In this document: positions 13,001 through 25,614 of the stretch, piece after piece | How the letters are laid out: each line of letters begins with the position of its first letter | How positions within the stretch are numbered: the first letter of the stretch is position 1 | Origin: Neurospora intermedia | Taxonomy: Eukaryota; Ascomycota; Sordariomycetes; Sordariales; Sordariaceae | Reading direction: 5' to 3' | Assembly (NCBI GenBank): GCA_037102815.1 | Contig: BTPP01000006.1 | Location: forward strand, 806,001 to 870,000 | DNA length: 64,000 nucleotides | Notes under the pieces: model-generated | Told to the model about the DNA's origin: nothing | Databases searched by the model: none | What the model saw: only the letters and a program-made list of their open reading frames with translations | Made by a program: the position numbers and the translations under genes

Positions 13001-14018
13001 ACGGCAATACTACAAGAACTTGATAAGAATGGTTAGCGCCTCGCACTTTGAAAACAACAGAGCCTCCATGACAAGATCCGCTTCGTCTTACGCTTTCTAC
13101 TAGCGGGCAAGTTGACCGCGCACCCACCACTGCACCCAGCCAGCCATTCAGAATTCTTTGATTGCACAACAAACAGACAAAACCTCCACGTACAAGTAAG
13201 TAAGCCAACATATAAGCACAACTCAAAGCTTGTATATGTGTATCTCCTCGGTGAAACGAGGTTTCTCCTTCTCTCCTTCTCCAAAACCTTGCCGGCAGAT
13301 GGAATTTGCACGCGGTGACAGGTCTCATCATGAGGTGCACAATGCCGCAGGAGCAACTCGCTATACGAGTTTTTGCCGTTTTCTGTCACCCTTCTATCCA
13401 AGAACAAAGGGAAACGAGCAAATTCTACAACAGCCGTAGCTCAGCAAGAGAGTGACAGCCCGACAGCCTACTACCTAGTCCATGGAGCGCCAATTTTATA
13501 CAATACCTCGTTTTGCGAATCGACACCATTCGCAACACACGTTCAGCCAGATACTCATCGACAAGGCTTGTTGTTAGAGTCACTCATCTTTCAAGACAGT
13601 CATCGAGGATGTACCTGCTTCATTCACAGTAAGTAGGTAACTACCTGAGCCTGTGTCTTTAGCCTAGCACCTATCGCGCTTGTCATGCAGATACCACCTC
13701 GAGCCCGAACGGCAAGTGTGCTGCAACTGTCGGTATGGTACCTACGCAAAAGGCGTTTCTGCAGGGTGCTTGTAGGTAGGTAGGTTGATATGCCTACATA
13801 CTGTACGTACTTTTTTCTGCAGGACCTATGTCGAGCTCCATGCTTGGGATACCACGATGCCATGGATGGCCCTTCTTCTGCCGAGGACTCTGGACCTCGC
13901 TCACTGGACACCGTTCGTCTCTATATACACTACCTACACGAGCCGCATCTAAGATCGGGACCATTCGCCTCCTGCGTGCGGAAACAGACCCGGCACCCTT
14001 TTTGCCGTGCCGCGCACC
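10009..14018. other. Gene-poor stretch upstream of ste20
   Basis: The part next to 10.0 kb is probably the promoter and leader of the kinase gene. A (GCT)n run of six to seven units lies at about 10963-10983. The longest frame (11855-12580, minus, 241 codons) has no motif, mixed composition and no splice support, so I do not call it. No tRNA or repeat family was recognised. Confidence 0.5.
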
Positions 14019-14502
14019 ATGCATCTTGGCTGGTCTTCCAGAAACCTGACAGAAGCCTGCTTCGATCGATATGAACAAGGGATCGCGGACGAGAAGATTG
14101 CAGGAGGCGTGATAATCCCCGAGAACCTCATCCCTGGCTACGTTCGTCTCCCGCCTTGACTTTTACAACAATACTAATCCGACATCAAAGCCGACTCAAG
14201 GGGTCGAGTTATACTTCAATCATTGCCTAAACATGCAAGTTCCTCGGGCCTGCCGAGACGGTCTGTATCTTCTCGTTCTCTCAGGCCCCCGCCCCTACCG
14301 AAGAATGCCCGTGAAGATCCTCGAAGATAGCGTCAAGCGTAACCATCTACATCGGACTGTGCACCGGGACTTTTCACTCGATGATGCGTTCAAAACACTG
14401 ACGCCAGATGCAAATATACATATCATGTTCCTCCGCCATGGCGGACTCGAGAATCATGTTGTACCTGCAGGGGCCATGATTTGGACTTGCACCGTCCCTT
14501 GA
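14019..14502 (+). CDS. Candidate two-exon gene of unknown function
   Basis: I do not recognise this protein. Exon 1 (14019-14141) begins at ATG in a good fungal context (CACCATG). Exon 2 (14191-14502) ends at a TGA. The 49-nt gap has a GTTCGT donor, an ATACTAATCC branch-point match and an AAG acceptor, and its removal joins two codon-phased frames with no stop, giving 144 aa. The product has no signal peptide or membrane segment; it has a mixed, globular-looking composition with a hydrophobic strand-like run LYLLVLSG in the middle and HIMFLRHGG near the end. The donor and AAG acceptor are weaker than in the other introns here, so the model is uncertain. It stands alone in the gene-poor stretch. 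Confidence 0.42.
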
Positions 14503-16732
14503 TTGAATCAGTGCAAGCTAGGTACTCGGGACGAAAACGACAGGCCGGGGAAGGAGGGGGGGCTTGTGTCTTGGATAGGTACACAGAAAAGCAAACCGTC
14601 GTCGACTTAAAGCTACAGATACGCAAACTCTGCGCCAGTTAACATGAAGCAATACGTTTTTTGTCAAACGTTGTCACAATAACTTGAGACATCGTTCCAG
14701 ACAACACTTTCGAGTCGGCATGCCTAGGCATACATACGCCCATTCTCAAGGCGAATGTGCACACCCGGGTGCTCGCCTACTGCAGTCTCATCTCGCACAT
14801 TAACTCGTTACCAAGTCGTAGTTTTCTTAGTCATCTCGGTTCTCACCTTATCTTAACTGCGAGCCGGCGGGGGTACCTCTGCTGATTGGGCCCAGTTGGA
14901 CGGGCAAGCGCGGGATGTTTTATATCAAACCAGCCACCTGCTGAGTCGGCATCCCCTCTACCTTATTTATGGACCGAGTCTTACAATCCAGACAAACATA
15001 AAAGGATGGGCGGAGAGGAAAAGGGTCTAGGATAAGGAGAAGGCGTTCACTACCTTACTCCCAACACAAGCAATGGTAGTGTGTACTCCCGCCACGTGGG
15101 CTTTAGTACACACACGTACTATTACATCAATCATGTCGATCTATCGGTTGGAAAGGATCATTCAAGGCACATGAAGAGATGTCAAGAACTAGGTACTCTA
15201 GGATATCCCTCTCCCTCAAGAACCCAGCCCAATCACGCACTAACTCGCAGAACATCAACTTCAACCCTGTCTCTGAATATGAAACAGGAACTATCCACTC
15301 ACACAGAGAATGTCCTAAGCCGCTGAAAACAGCTACAAATCAGTCACAGGAACTATATGGACCAGGTAGGTCGGGTTCGCGGACTGTATATGGGCCAGAA
15401 TACGCCGTGCCAATGACACTGGACAACGAACTTGAGTGATGGAAGAACTCTTAGGCACCGGGTAACGGGACCTTGCAGCGTGTAGCCAAGAGGTGTCACA
15501 AGTACACAACGTAGCAGAGGGCTTGGTATGTGGATTCGAGATATCTATCTCTTATATTGGCTTTGGGAAAGTGAACAGAACTGGGAAGCTTCGAAGAGAA
15601 CCACGGGACATTTCAGGACGGGAAGGATTGGGAACTAGGGAAACGGGAGCGACTGGAGACATGCGTGTGAGTACCCGCCCGTGGTGTGTCTCGCTCGCTC
15701 ACTCTCTCTCAAGCTTCACTTTCATGATTTTACCAACCTCTGCCTCCCAGTGCATTTTTGAGACAGACTGAAATTACACACATGTATATGTAGATATATA
15801 TATATATATATATTTATATGATTGAGTAGTTCCCTTATTGTGGCTCGTCTACTTTTGAGAGGTTGGTTCTAGGTAGGTAATCATCCTGACCTCTAATCAA
15901 TGACGAGTAGTTAATTTTTGATTACCAAAGGTCAAGAGAATCAAAAGGGTTGTTATCACATCTGAGATTTTTATTATTCACTATTACGACAGGGCAAATT
16001 TACAAATCCGAATAGTTGTCTCAATGCTTCTCTTTACTTGTCTCTTCGCCTTTCTCTTCACTTTCCCTCTATTACCCAACTAGCCCATCCTGACTCCTGT
16101 CTAGTGGGCAGAAACAGGACGAAAAGGTTTAGAATGATGAACCTCGGTCACCGTTGGCAGGCAGTGGTTTAGTGATGGAGACATGGATACAATCATGGGG
16201 AGCAGCCTTGGAACAGGGCCAAGGTTGATACACGAGTTTGTAATAGGAGCATGAGATATAACAAGCACCTGAATTCAACTACGCTACGGTTCAAAACTCG
16301 GGATGTTTCGCGACATGCGTGGCTGGGTTGGTGATGACTGTTCAAGTGGAATGCGTCTACGCAACGAAACTCGGCGGGGAAGTAGAGAAAAGATTACAAG
16401 TTGTTTTCGTCGGTCTGCGACGGTAATTGGAGGTTGTGGTGTCCTGACCTCTTTTTCTGTTGCAGATTTCCATTCGCTTTCATGAGATCCTCCATGTGGG
16501 TAGGTATTGGGTATTCGTTGGACTCAGGCCTGGTCAGGAACTCAGGGTAGAGCATCACTAGGGAGAACATTGCGGCCTCTTCCTTATGCTTGCTTTTTCT
16601 CATTGAGACTCGTCAAAGGTATTCATTTTGGTTGGCGTGGATGGTTCATACCACTTGTTAATGTTGTAACATCCACGTCATCTTTTCCGTGTAGCTGAGT
16701 TCTTCCGCCAAGGAGAATCACTATCCGTTCTT

Positions 16733-16764
<32 letters not shown>

Positions 16765-19299
16765 CCGGTGAACTTTTGAGTATAAACCGTTGCTAGAGTC
16801 AGAACACGTGCCGTGGAGGCTGAGTGCAGGATCTTAATTTTATAAGCGGTCATACTGTTGAGAGTAGAGCTTGTGAGTTGTGAGACGCTATCGGCGCTGC
16901 CGATGACAATTATGTTGTCTCTTCTTATAGCTTGGCAGGTAACTCGATGGAAAAGTGATGTAGGAATATGACATTAGAAGGCTACTTGATATCCACAGGG
17001 TCGTTGAAGAAATGGAAGGTGGTCATGGATGCGGAACAGCAGAGTGAAGGGCCACGGCTGTACGAAGAACGGATTAAGTCCAGGGAGTTCTACCGGCCAG
17101 TATGCCTCCATTTTTTCAATGAGCACATTGTTGTGATGCAATATATACACATGAATGGTGTTAAGAAGAAGCTGTGGAGGGGGGGTACAGATGACTCGGT
17201 GTGATATGCCTTGCCTCTTTCAGCACGATCATCCAGAAGGGCGGAAAACGTTTGGACCTGGATTGTGGGTAGGAGTTCCGCATCAGCGCCCATGGCGTTG
17301 TCTGTACCGCGTGAACACTTTGTATAGTCGCCTTTAAGAGTTGTCCTTAAATGCAGTCAAGTGTTCTTCTCGGTCCTCACTCATAGTTTGTTACTCCTCC
17401 ATGCTTTATTCCCGCTCACAAGCTCCAGCCTTGAGGGTGTCAGGTCACAGATATGACCAGGGAGATGCGATCAGAAAATGGTATGACTGTTGATTCTCCC
17501 AACTGATCCGATCCGAATTAGTTAGAACCATTTCTTGAGGCAAGGGTTGGAGGTGAGTTGATCCAAGGATCTGTGTTGGATGTTGAAAGGAGAGAGGAGA
17601 CCAGACTGGAATCATCGAGAAAGTGCTGGAATGCTCCAGCTAAGTAGGACATTGCAAAGGGACGACGGCTGCAGAGAAATTCGTGGCCAGTGAGACGCAT
17701 CGTGAAGATGTGCTGTATGCAAACTGCAAACTTGAAAGTTAGTACACGCACAGGTTTCCATCCTGAGTTTCACTGCCGTCCTGGTGTTGATGATTGATCA
17801 GGAGGCGTTGATGCCATGCAGCCCCTATTTTCCTTGCCAGGACGGCCCGCCATCAGCTCCTGGACGGGAATTGGCAGCTGTTGTTGATGCGAACTGCTTT
17901 GGACAATTGCCCAACATTTTTCTGCAGCCAGCAGTGAGCCAGTCTGGCGGGCCTGGTACACAAGTAACGTCGCCAAGGTTCGTCAGAGCTAGGTCGGCCT
18001 ACATAGCTGCCCACCCAATGAGGGTGAGCTATGTAGTTGGATTTCGAAACGCCATTGGTCCGGTCCTTCATTTGGGTGGATCTAATTCTCATGCGTGTGC
18101 TAGGTCAAGTACATAGTAGACTTGGTTATAATGTACTTACAAGCCACAAGAGGACTCGGAACGTTTCGCAGAGGCTACCTACGCACCTGCCACTTTGCCC
18201 ACCTAAACTGGCTCAGCAGTCGTGGAGGGGACGCGACTTGGAGGGGGGGGGGGAACTGGCCAGACAATTTTTTTTTGGAGACGTTCAACACGTTGTAGCG
18301 TATCAGAGAGCTTCCAGGACAGGAACCCCATTCTGGACACAATTCCCACTTCATCGACCCCACGACCAGGTATACCTACCTAGGTCCCTAGAGTAGAGAT
18401 ACGACCCACGTTACCTTCAGTTATGTACTAGTGTAGCCTCCACGACCCAGCTTCCGTTGTCGACTTCGGCACGGGCAATTGTGGCCTCTTCAGCTTCGGT
18501 CCGCTATAACCTCTCTTGTTCGCCGCCCTTTGGCTCGTCGCCGTCCCGAACTGTTCTTTAAACCTTTCCCCCATCCGTTCCATTCACTCCTCTTCCCCTC
18601 CCCCTCTTAGAGACTCCAGATCCTCCCATCGAGGTTTCCCTTCTTCTCTTCCACCACCCCAGGATTGATCGCCAGTCCTGTGCATCATGCTATAGAGAGA
18701 CCAACAACAAGCTTGCCACCTGTTGTCATCCGAGTCTCCTCGCCCGTTTCCCCCCCCTCAGCTTCGTCTTCTTATCTGTCCTGCGTTGGATTAGCTTTTC
18801 GACCCTTCGGTATTGCGCAGGCACTGCCGAACCTTTTTAACCACCTCACCACGCACACACACATCATAACCTTCGAGCTGCTAGGTGGTCCTTTCTCCCA
18901 ACGCAACCTATTCTTAATCAACGTCACTACAGTACTTCCCGGCGCTGTAAGTTACACCACCCACCTGCTTGAACCCCTGCAACCGAGCCACTTACTTCAG
19001 CCTGCTTCCCTTGCTCTATCCTGCCCTGCCCTTCCTGTCCCCTTTCCCCTTCACACTCTTCACAAGAAAACGGCTGTTTTGGAATGTTCCAGGCCGCGGA
19101 AACACCAATGCTGCAGTTCCTGTCTCGAACTCAACATCCCGGATATCGACCCCTAACCTGCCACAGCTCCCAAGCTCCCCCTACCTCTACTCTAGCACAG
19201 CCATCTAACCACAATTCCCGTGCCAGATAACGAGACGCGCCTGTTCCGTATCCCCAGCTCGTTGGTACGTTATCGCCTTTTATCATCATCACCATCATA
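14503..19299. other. Gene-free stretch of about 4.8 kb before scp160
   Basis: No supported gene is seen. Frames are under 165 codons and overlap each other. It contains a (TA)n run near 15794-15813, a 30-nt poly-T run at 16735-16764 and an eleven-G run near 18241. The last 800 bases before the scp160 start are C/T-rich and are probably its promoter and leader. Confidence 0.5.
16735..16764 (+). repeat. Poly-T tract, 30 nt
   Basis: A run of 30 thymines follows TTTC and precedes CCGGTG. It is intergenic and has no clear relation to a gene end. Confidence 0.9.
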
Positions 19300-22200
19300 A
19301 TGGCCGACTCGACCGAGCAGTCAGCTGCCGCCCAGCTCTTGCAACAGCATCTGGAGACAGCTTCCAACGCCGGCTCCTCCCACCGCGTCCTTGTCGAGGA
19401 GGTTGAGGACGAGGATCTTCACAAGCCTGTCTCTAGCTCGGAGACTCCCGCGGCGCCCAAGCCCAAGCCCAAGACCCTCGACACGCAATCCCGCGAGCTG
19501 TTCCCCGAGCTGGGCGGGCCCAAGCCCAAAGCGAGTGTTGTTGCCCCCATCTGGGGTGCCAAGAGCAACACGAATGGGAGCACCAATGGCGCCGCTCCGG
19601 CCAACGGCACCCCTCAGACTTCGGCACCGCCTTCCGGTGTTAGCACCCCGATCGGCTCCGGAAGGCAAGGGCCCGGGCCACATCCGTTGAGCATTCCGGG
19701 CCGCAATGTCGAAACCATGTTGCTTGACCCGCCCCACATCCTTCCCAGGACTCAGCTCAAGCGTCCTCTTCCCGATATCCTGAAGGACTTGAACCGCAAG
19801 GCGCGCGCCAACGTGACCATGCACGCTCTGGGTAACGGTCAGCTCAGGTTCGACGCTGTTGGCCCCCAAGAGCACGCCACCCAGGCGCTTAAGGACTTGG
19901 TTAACCAAATCGGCACCAAGGTTGGTTTTACCCTGACCCTTTGTCGATGAAATCCTGGATCATGGAGCTAATTCCCTCTTTCCCAGCAAAACATCACCGT
20001 TCAGATTCCCTCGTCGGCGAGGGCGCACATTATCGGCAAGGGCGGTTCCACCATCAAGGCTATTCAGGAGAAGACCGGAGCGAGAATCCAGCTACCAAAG
20101 GCCGACGAGTCCCAGCCTCCTGCAGATGAGGACGATGATACCATGATCAACGTTCACATCGAGGGTAACGCCTTTTCTGCTGCAGCGGCTCAGCAGGAAA
20201 TTGATAGAATTGCCGGTGAGCGCGCCGCCAACGTCCAGACCAAGTTGCGCAATATCCCCGCCGAGTTCTACCCTTTCATTGCCGGACCCAAGAACAACCT
20301 GGTGCACAAGCTCGAAGAAGACATGGGAGTTCAGATTCGCGTACCTCCCCTCCAGGGCCGGTCCCTGCAACCCCCCAGTATCCCTGCTCCTGGACAACGC
20401 CCCATCTTTGCGCCTGCTCCTCAGGACTACAACATTCAGCTTGCCGGTGAGCGTACCGCTGTTCAAAATGCGAGGGCCGCCATTGAACGACGTGCCGAGG
20501 AGCTTCGCCGTCAGCTTGCTCTAGAGCAGCTGTCGATCCAGCGTGGCCGTCACCAGTTTATCATCGGGGACAGGGGTGTGCCTGTTGACCAGTTCTTTGA
20601 GGACACTGGTTGCGCCATCATTCTCCCTGACGATGAAGATGATGACATGGTAACCATTATTGGACCTCAAGACCACGTTCAGGCTGGTCTCGAGAAGGCC
20701 ATGGACCTCGCTATGAACATGCAGTGCTCCAACATCGACATTTCCAGATTCCACCGCCAGGCTCCTGGAGGCGCTGCGGCTCATGCCCGCAACGTGACCC
20801 GCTATCTTCGTCAGCGGAAGGCCATTGAGCAGCTCGAGAGGCAACACAATGTCCAGGTGAACACTCCTTTCTCGAACGAGGGTGCTTTGCCTTGGGAGCT
20901 TTATGCTCGTGATGGCAAGAACGCCATTAGGGCCCAGTCCGAAATCAAGGGCCTTGTGGACAGCCACCCTCCCGCTCGTATTCACGCTGTTCAGGTTGAT
21001 CCTTTCTTCCACACTTACATCCGCAAGGATATTACTCCCCGTGTGAGACAGGACTACAGGGTGCAGTTGGTTGTCCCTGAGGCTACCGAGGCCAACGCCC
21101 CTGTTCTCTTGGTGTATGAGGGACCTTCTAGCCCGACTAGCTACGAAATTCCTCGCGGCCAGCCCAGCCAGTCCGAGGTTAGCGAGATGCAGAAGTGGTT
21201 GCAGGACGCCCGCCAGCATATCCTCGGCCTTGTTAACCAACAAGAGGAGATCATCCATGCCTCCCTGGACGTTCCCCAGAAGTACCACGACAAGCTTAGG
21301 AAGTTTATTCGGAAGGAGCAGGATGAGCGTAGAAGTCAGGAGAAGATCCCCGCTCGCGTCTCTAACATTGGCACCACAGTTAATATCAAGGGTCCTCGTT
21401 CTGCTGTCGAGAACCTTGCTTCCAAGTGTGAGGCCTTCATCGAGCAAGAGAAGGCCGACGAGAAGGAACGTGGCTTCACGCTGGAGTTTGAATTCCCGCA
21501 GAAGTTTGCTAACCACCTGATTGGCAAGGGCGGTAGCAACATCCGTGAGCTCCGTGAGAAGTTCGATGTTGATATTCAGGTTCAGGACGGCAAGGTCGAA
21601 CTTAAGGGTCCCAAGGCTAAGGCTGAGGCGGCCAAGACCCACATCCTTGCTCTGGGCCGTCAACTCCAGGATGAGGCCACTCACATCCTCAAGATCGACC
21701 CGCAGTTCCATCGGGCCCTGATCGGTGCTCAGGGTGCACAGATCAACCGACTGCAGACTCGCTATAAGGTCTTGATCTTCTTCCCTCGCACTCAGAAGGT
21801 TTCCAACGACGACGAGTCTGTTGCCGAGGCTTCTGATGCCGGCAAGCCGCGCCGCCAACAGGCTGCTGACGAAGTCATCGTGCGGGGACCTAAGCGTGGT
21901 GCCGACGAGGCTCGTGACGAGTTGCTTTCTTTGTTGCAGTATCTGAAGGATACTTCCTACACTGCTACCGTCACTGTTCAACAGAAGCAGATTCCCTCGC
22001 TCATTGGCTCCGGCGGTGCTGCTCTCGATGCGCTCCGCAACGAGACCAAGGCTGTCATCGACATCCCCAGCGCTCGCGACACCGCCGACGGCCTTGTTGA
22101 GATTCAGATCAAGGGCACTAAGGAGGCCGTTGCTGCTGCTAAGAAGGCCTTGGAGGCAAAGAAGGCCGTTTTTGAGGATACCGTTGTCAAGACTATCGAG

Positions 22201-23279
22201 GTCGACAGGAAGTATCACAGAAGCCTCATTGGCGCAGGTGGTAAGTTGCTGTCACACATCAAGCGCATGCTGCGAAATATGTACTAACTTGGTTCTCCGC
22301 AGGCTCCACCATCCGTGACATTGTTGTCAAAGCCGGCGGCTCCGACGATCGTCGCGAGATTGCTCGCGCTGTCCAGTTCCCCAAGCAGGACAACAGCGAT
22401 AATACCATCAAGATTGAGGGTCGCACCTCGGTTGTCGACAACATTATCCAGCAAATCGAGGCTATCGTTGCTGAGCGCCAAAACCAGGTTACCGAGGTCA
22501 TTGAGGTCCCTGTTGAGAAGCACAGATCTCTCATTGGCCGTGGTGGCGATGTCAAGCGCGGTCTCGAGTCACAGTTCAAGGTCTCTATCGACGTCCCTCG
22601 CCAAGGCAGCGGCCAGACCGGCATCAAGATTGTCGGCCAGTCTGCCGATGTTGAGAAGGCCAAGGCTCACATCCAGTCCTTGACGAAGGATCAGCCCGGC
22701 GAGACTCTTCAGGTGCCCCGCGCTCTTCACCATTCGGTCTCCAACAACGGCCAGATTTTCAGGAGGCTGAAGAGCGATCACCATGTCACCGTCGACCATG
22801 CGGGCCATTCCATTCCCGCCAAGCCCGCTGCCCCTGCGAGCATCCGTGCAAATGGCGGTTCTCTTCCCTTGATTACTGATGACGAGGAGTCGACTGCCGA
22901 TGCGCACTCCTGGACTGTTGTTGACCAGACCTCGACCGAGGAAGGCGACATCCCCTGGGTTATTCGCGGCTCTCCCGAAAACATTGAGAAGGCCAAGAAG
23001 GTCATCGAGACTGCGATTGAGCAGGCTAAGAAGGAGGATGCTATTGGCTACCTTATCTTGCCCGATCCTAGGACCTATCGCTACGTGATCGGCCAGGGTG
23101 GCGCCAAGGTCAACCAGATTCGCAAGCAGAGCGGCTGCAAGATCACCGTCCCCCGCGACCAAGCCAGGGGTGAGGCTATTGAGGTTGTTGGTACCAAGGA
23201 GGGTGTTGAGAAGGCCAAGGACTTGATCCTTGCTGCCGTCAAAGAAGGCCAGAATGCCAGCAGGTCGCCAAGAGAGTAA
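19300..23279 (+). CDS. scp160: Multi-KH-domain RNA-binding protein, Scp160/vigilin family
   Basis: Encodes a vigilin-type protein that binds mRNA and polysomes, usually at the ER or nuclear envelope. Exons are 19300-19920, 19987-22240 and 22303-23279; introns of 66 and 62 nt both have typical sites (the second has GTAAGT and a GTACTAACTT branch), giving 1283 aa. The first 200 residues are Ala/Pro/Ser-rich and poorly structured. KH domains then follow to the C-terminus. GxxG-type loops are visible as IGKGGSTI (about residue 224), IGKGGSNI, IGAQGAQI, IGSGGAAL, IGAGGSTI, IGRGGDVK and IGQGGAKV (about 1221), and several degenerate KH copies lie between them. Length and KH count match yeast Scp160 (1222 aa). 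The leader is long and pyrimidine-rich. Confidence 0.94.
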
Positions 23280-24122
23280 AGTTCTCGTTTGTAAAGGCTT
23301 TCGTTCGGGTATGGTCGGTGAAGTCGCGGTTTATGCTGCAACATAGGTGATGGTTAGTTGAGGGGCACTTGAGAGGGACCCATATAGGACGCATGAGGGG
23401 AGGCTTTGCGCTCCGCCAAGCGATATACCTCTGGTCCTGAAACTTCTTTTCTTTATATCATGGGAGGATGGATGACTTTTTATGGCCACTAAAATTTTCT
23501 GGGAAATGGTTCAGAAAAAAGGAGATGTCTGACGCAGGTTGAAGGATGTAATGAGGAACAAGAATTGAATCTTCACGTTTCACTGGTTAGGAGACGAGAA
23601 TGGAGAATGACCCGGCTTCCATTGACGTGTGCAGTGCTTATGCTTCTCATTGTCGTCCATGTTTTGACATTCCTTACAGATCGAGTCAGACAAGCACGCT
23701 TTATGGCATGGTGGTAACTTCCGAGCTGTATTATGTACAATAATCAACCATCATCATATATACCTAGCGAGAAAAAGTGGATGTGACTGTGTCAAGTATG
23801 GCTACCGCCACACGCTGCAGTCATCTCTCCCTTCAAATTCCCCGACTCAGAAGCGTTTGATATCCCGCCACTTTCGCGACTATTAAATCTAGAACGAAAG
23901 TCGGTGTAAACATTGGTACACATTCCATCTATCAGTAAATCCGGGCCCTCTTGAAGTGAGCACGTTGACCGCCACAACAATGAATCACTGACAGGTCCCA
24001 TAAACACCATCGGCGTCCTCATCAACCACGCTTCTGATTTCCACGCCCACCCACGCACCCAGTCAACCCCGCCCATCTTTCCATCCCTTTTCTCCTCCAT
24101 CCATCCCTCGCTCCGCTCTGTC
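23280..24122. other. Convergent intergenic region scp160 / vps25
   Basis: The two genes converge here, so this holds both 3' UTRs. No frame with family motifs is seen on either strand. Confidence 0.6.
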
Positions 24123-24797
24123 TTAGAAGAACTTGACACCCAGCGAATCCTCGCCACTCTGAAAGATCTGCGCCTTCCCTCTCTTGACTACCGTACCCAG
24201 CGCTTTGACCAACACATCCCCGTCCATCCCCCAAATCTCGGTCCCCCTCGTCCCCTCTCCCTCCCTCAGCTCGTAAACAGTCAGCACGGACCCCCTCTGC
24301 CCCGTCTCCTCCACCCATGCTTCAATCAGCGATCCCCATTCCTCTGGTGTCCGCCAGTAGATGAATGCCTCCCCTCCCTCTCCCGCTTCCCCTCCTCTTG
24401 CCGTCGTTGTCATGGCCCCATCCTTTCTAGTCTGGCCAAGAGGAAGAACATATTCCGCCCGTCCATCTTTTCTCAGAAAATCCACTACCCGCCTGATATC
24501 CCCCGGCGCCAAGCGGCGGTTGATACGCGGGTTGTGGAAGGGAAGGGCGTCAGGGTTCAGGGAGAGGCGAAAGAGGCGGTGATGGCGGCAGTAGGCGAGT
24601 AAGAGGGAGGACCATTTGGTGAGTTGGGCGTGGTGGGTCGTTAGGTTGGTTTGGCGGGTGAAGAAGGGCGGGAAGAAGAATTCGCGCGGGAAGGGGAAGG
24701 TGTCGTTGGGGAGGAGAGTGCCTGCTGTTGTTGTCTTTGATGGGTTGCTGTTGCTGGGGGTGCTGGAGTCTGAGGGGGCGGGAGGTGTTGTTGACAT
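24123..24797 (-). CDS. vps25: ESCRT-II subunit Vps25
   Basis: Vps25 is the two-copy subunit of the ESCRT-II complex, which recruits Vps20 of ESCRT-III during sorting of ubiquitinated membrane proteins into multivesicular bodies. The single-exon product is 224 aa (yeast Vps25 is 202 aa). The N-terminal PPF motif that contacts the Vps22/Vps36 core is present in FFPPFFTRQ near residue 40. Two winged-helix segments follow, ending with the strongly family-like KRGKAQIFQ near the C-terminus. The central part carries a glycine-rich insertion. The Ser/Thr/Pro-rich first 35 residues are probably disordered. The start is the only ATG upstream of the conserved core. Confidence 0.85.
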   Translation of the reverse strand: MSTTPPAPSDSSTPSNSNPSKTTTAGTLLPNDTFPFPREFFFPPFFTRQTNLTTHHAQLTKWSSLLLAYCRHHRLFRLSLNPDALPFHNPRINRRLAPGDIRRVVDFLRKDGRAEYVLPLGQTRKDGAMTTTARGGEAGEGGEAFIYWRTPEEWGSLIEAWVEETGQRGSVLTVYELREGEGTRGTEIWGMDGDVLVKALGTVVKRGKAQIFQSGEDSLGVKFF

Positions 24798-25614
24798 TAT
24801 TGGATTTGGATTTTGAGGGGGAGGGGTAAGTTGAGGACCGGTTGAGGTTGTTGGCCCTACTTGTTCTGGTTGGTGGAGGTTGATTGGGTGTTGGTAGGTT
24901 GTATACAGATGATATTTTGGATTGGTGATGATGACGGATATCGTCAGATACGACGACTCAGATAGAAGAAGCGCAGCGGCGATAAGGCGGATGGCGAGAA
25001 AGTTAAGAATGGGTTCGAGGGTTGATAGTGGTGAGGTGATCTGTGTTGTGTGAGATGTGAAAGTTTCCAGCTTCCTGGGTCGCCGTCCGGTCTGGGGAAG
25101 TCGAAGCTCGTGGTTAGTGGGGTACTGCAGCTTCGGGCCGCATCATCGGTGGAGCTGCCAAGCTGTAAGCTTAAATCAGCCCCCTGGTCCGGTTAGGGGG
25201 TTCCCGTATACTGGCATACATAGTATTTCTGTGAGACCTCGACGTCGTTAGGTCTCGAATACCTCTTTACCTCGAGCATCTATAGCATGATGAGGATGCC
25301 CTCCAAGCTTTCAACGTCTATGCTACATGGGCGGTCACGCAAAGGCTCACACAAAGCTCAACCACAGCAATGAAGTGGCATTACTCATAACAAGCACCTC
25401 AATTCCAACGCCTGGCTCAATAAAAGGTATCCGGAATCCAGCTCATATCCAGCAAGCAATGCTGATAGTAACTCGACAGTAATAGCCCCATACAATTGAT
25501 ACCTTTCCAGAAATGTTTCTCATCTCCCAATCCAATCCAATCCAATCCAACACAGCATTTTGAATATGAACAGTTGAAAAGAAACAGCTTGGTTTTGGTT
25601 TTCGTTTCGTCGAC
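24798..25614. other. Spacer between ndc80 3' end and vps25 start
   Basis: Holds the vps25 promoter and the ndc80 3' UTR; both genes run on the minus strand. At 25527-25551 there are five tandem CCAAT pentamers. No gene is seen. Confidence 0.55.
25527..25551 (+). repeat. Tandem CCAAT pentamer repeat (about 5 units)
   Basis: Five head-to-tail CCAAT units lie about 60 bases beyond the ndc80 stop codon. The pentamer equals the core CCAAT box bound by the HAP/CBC complex, but the position (3' side of ndc80, about 730 bases upstream of vps25) makes a simple microsatellite the more likely reading. Confidence 0.8.

Noticed and set aside
20521-22218. 565-codon minus-strand frame
   Set aside because: It lies antisense to the KH-domain exons of scp160. 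The Leu/Val/Asn-rich product is a shadow of the biased coding strand.
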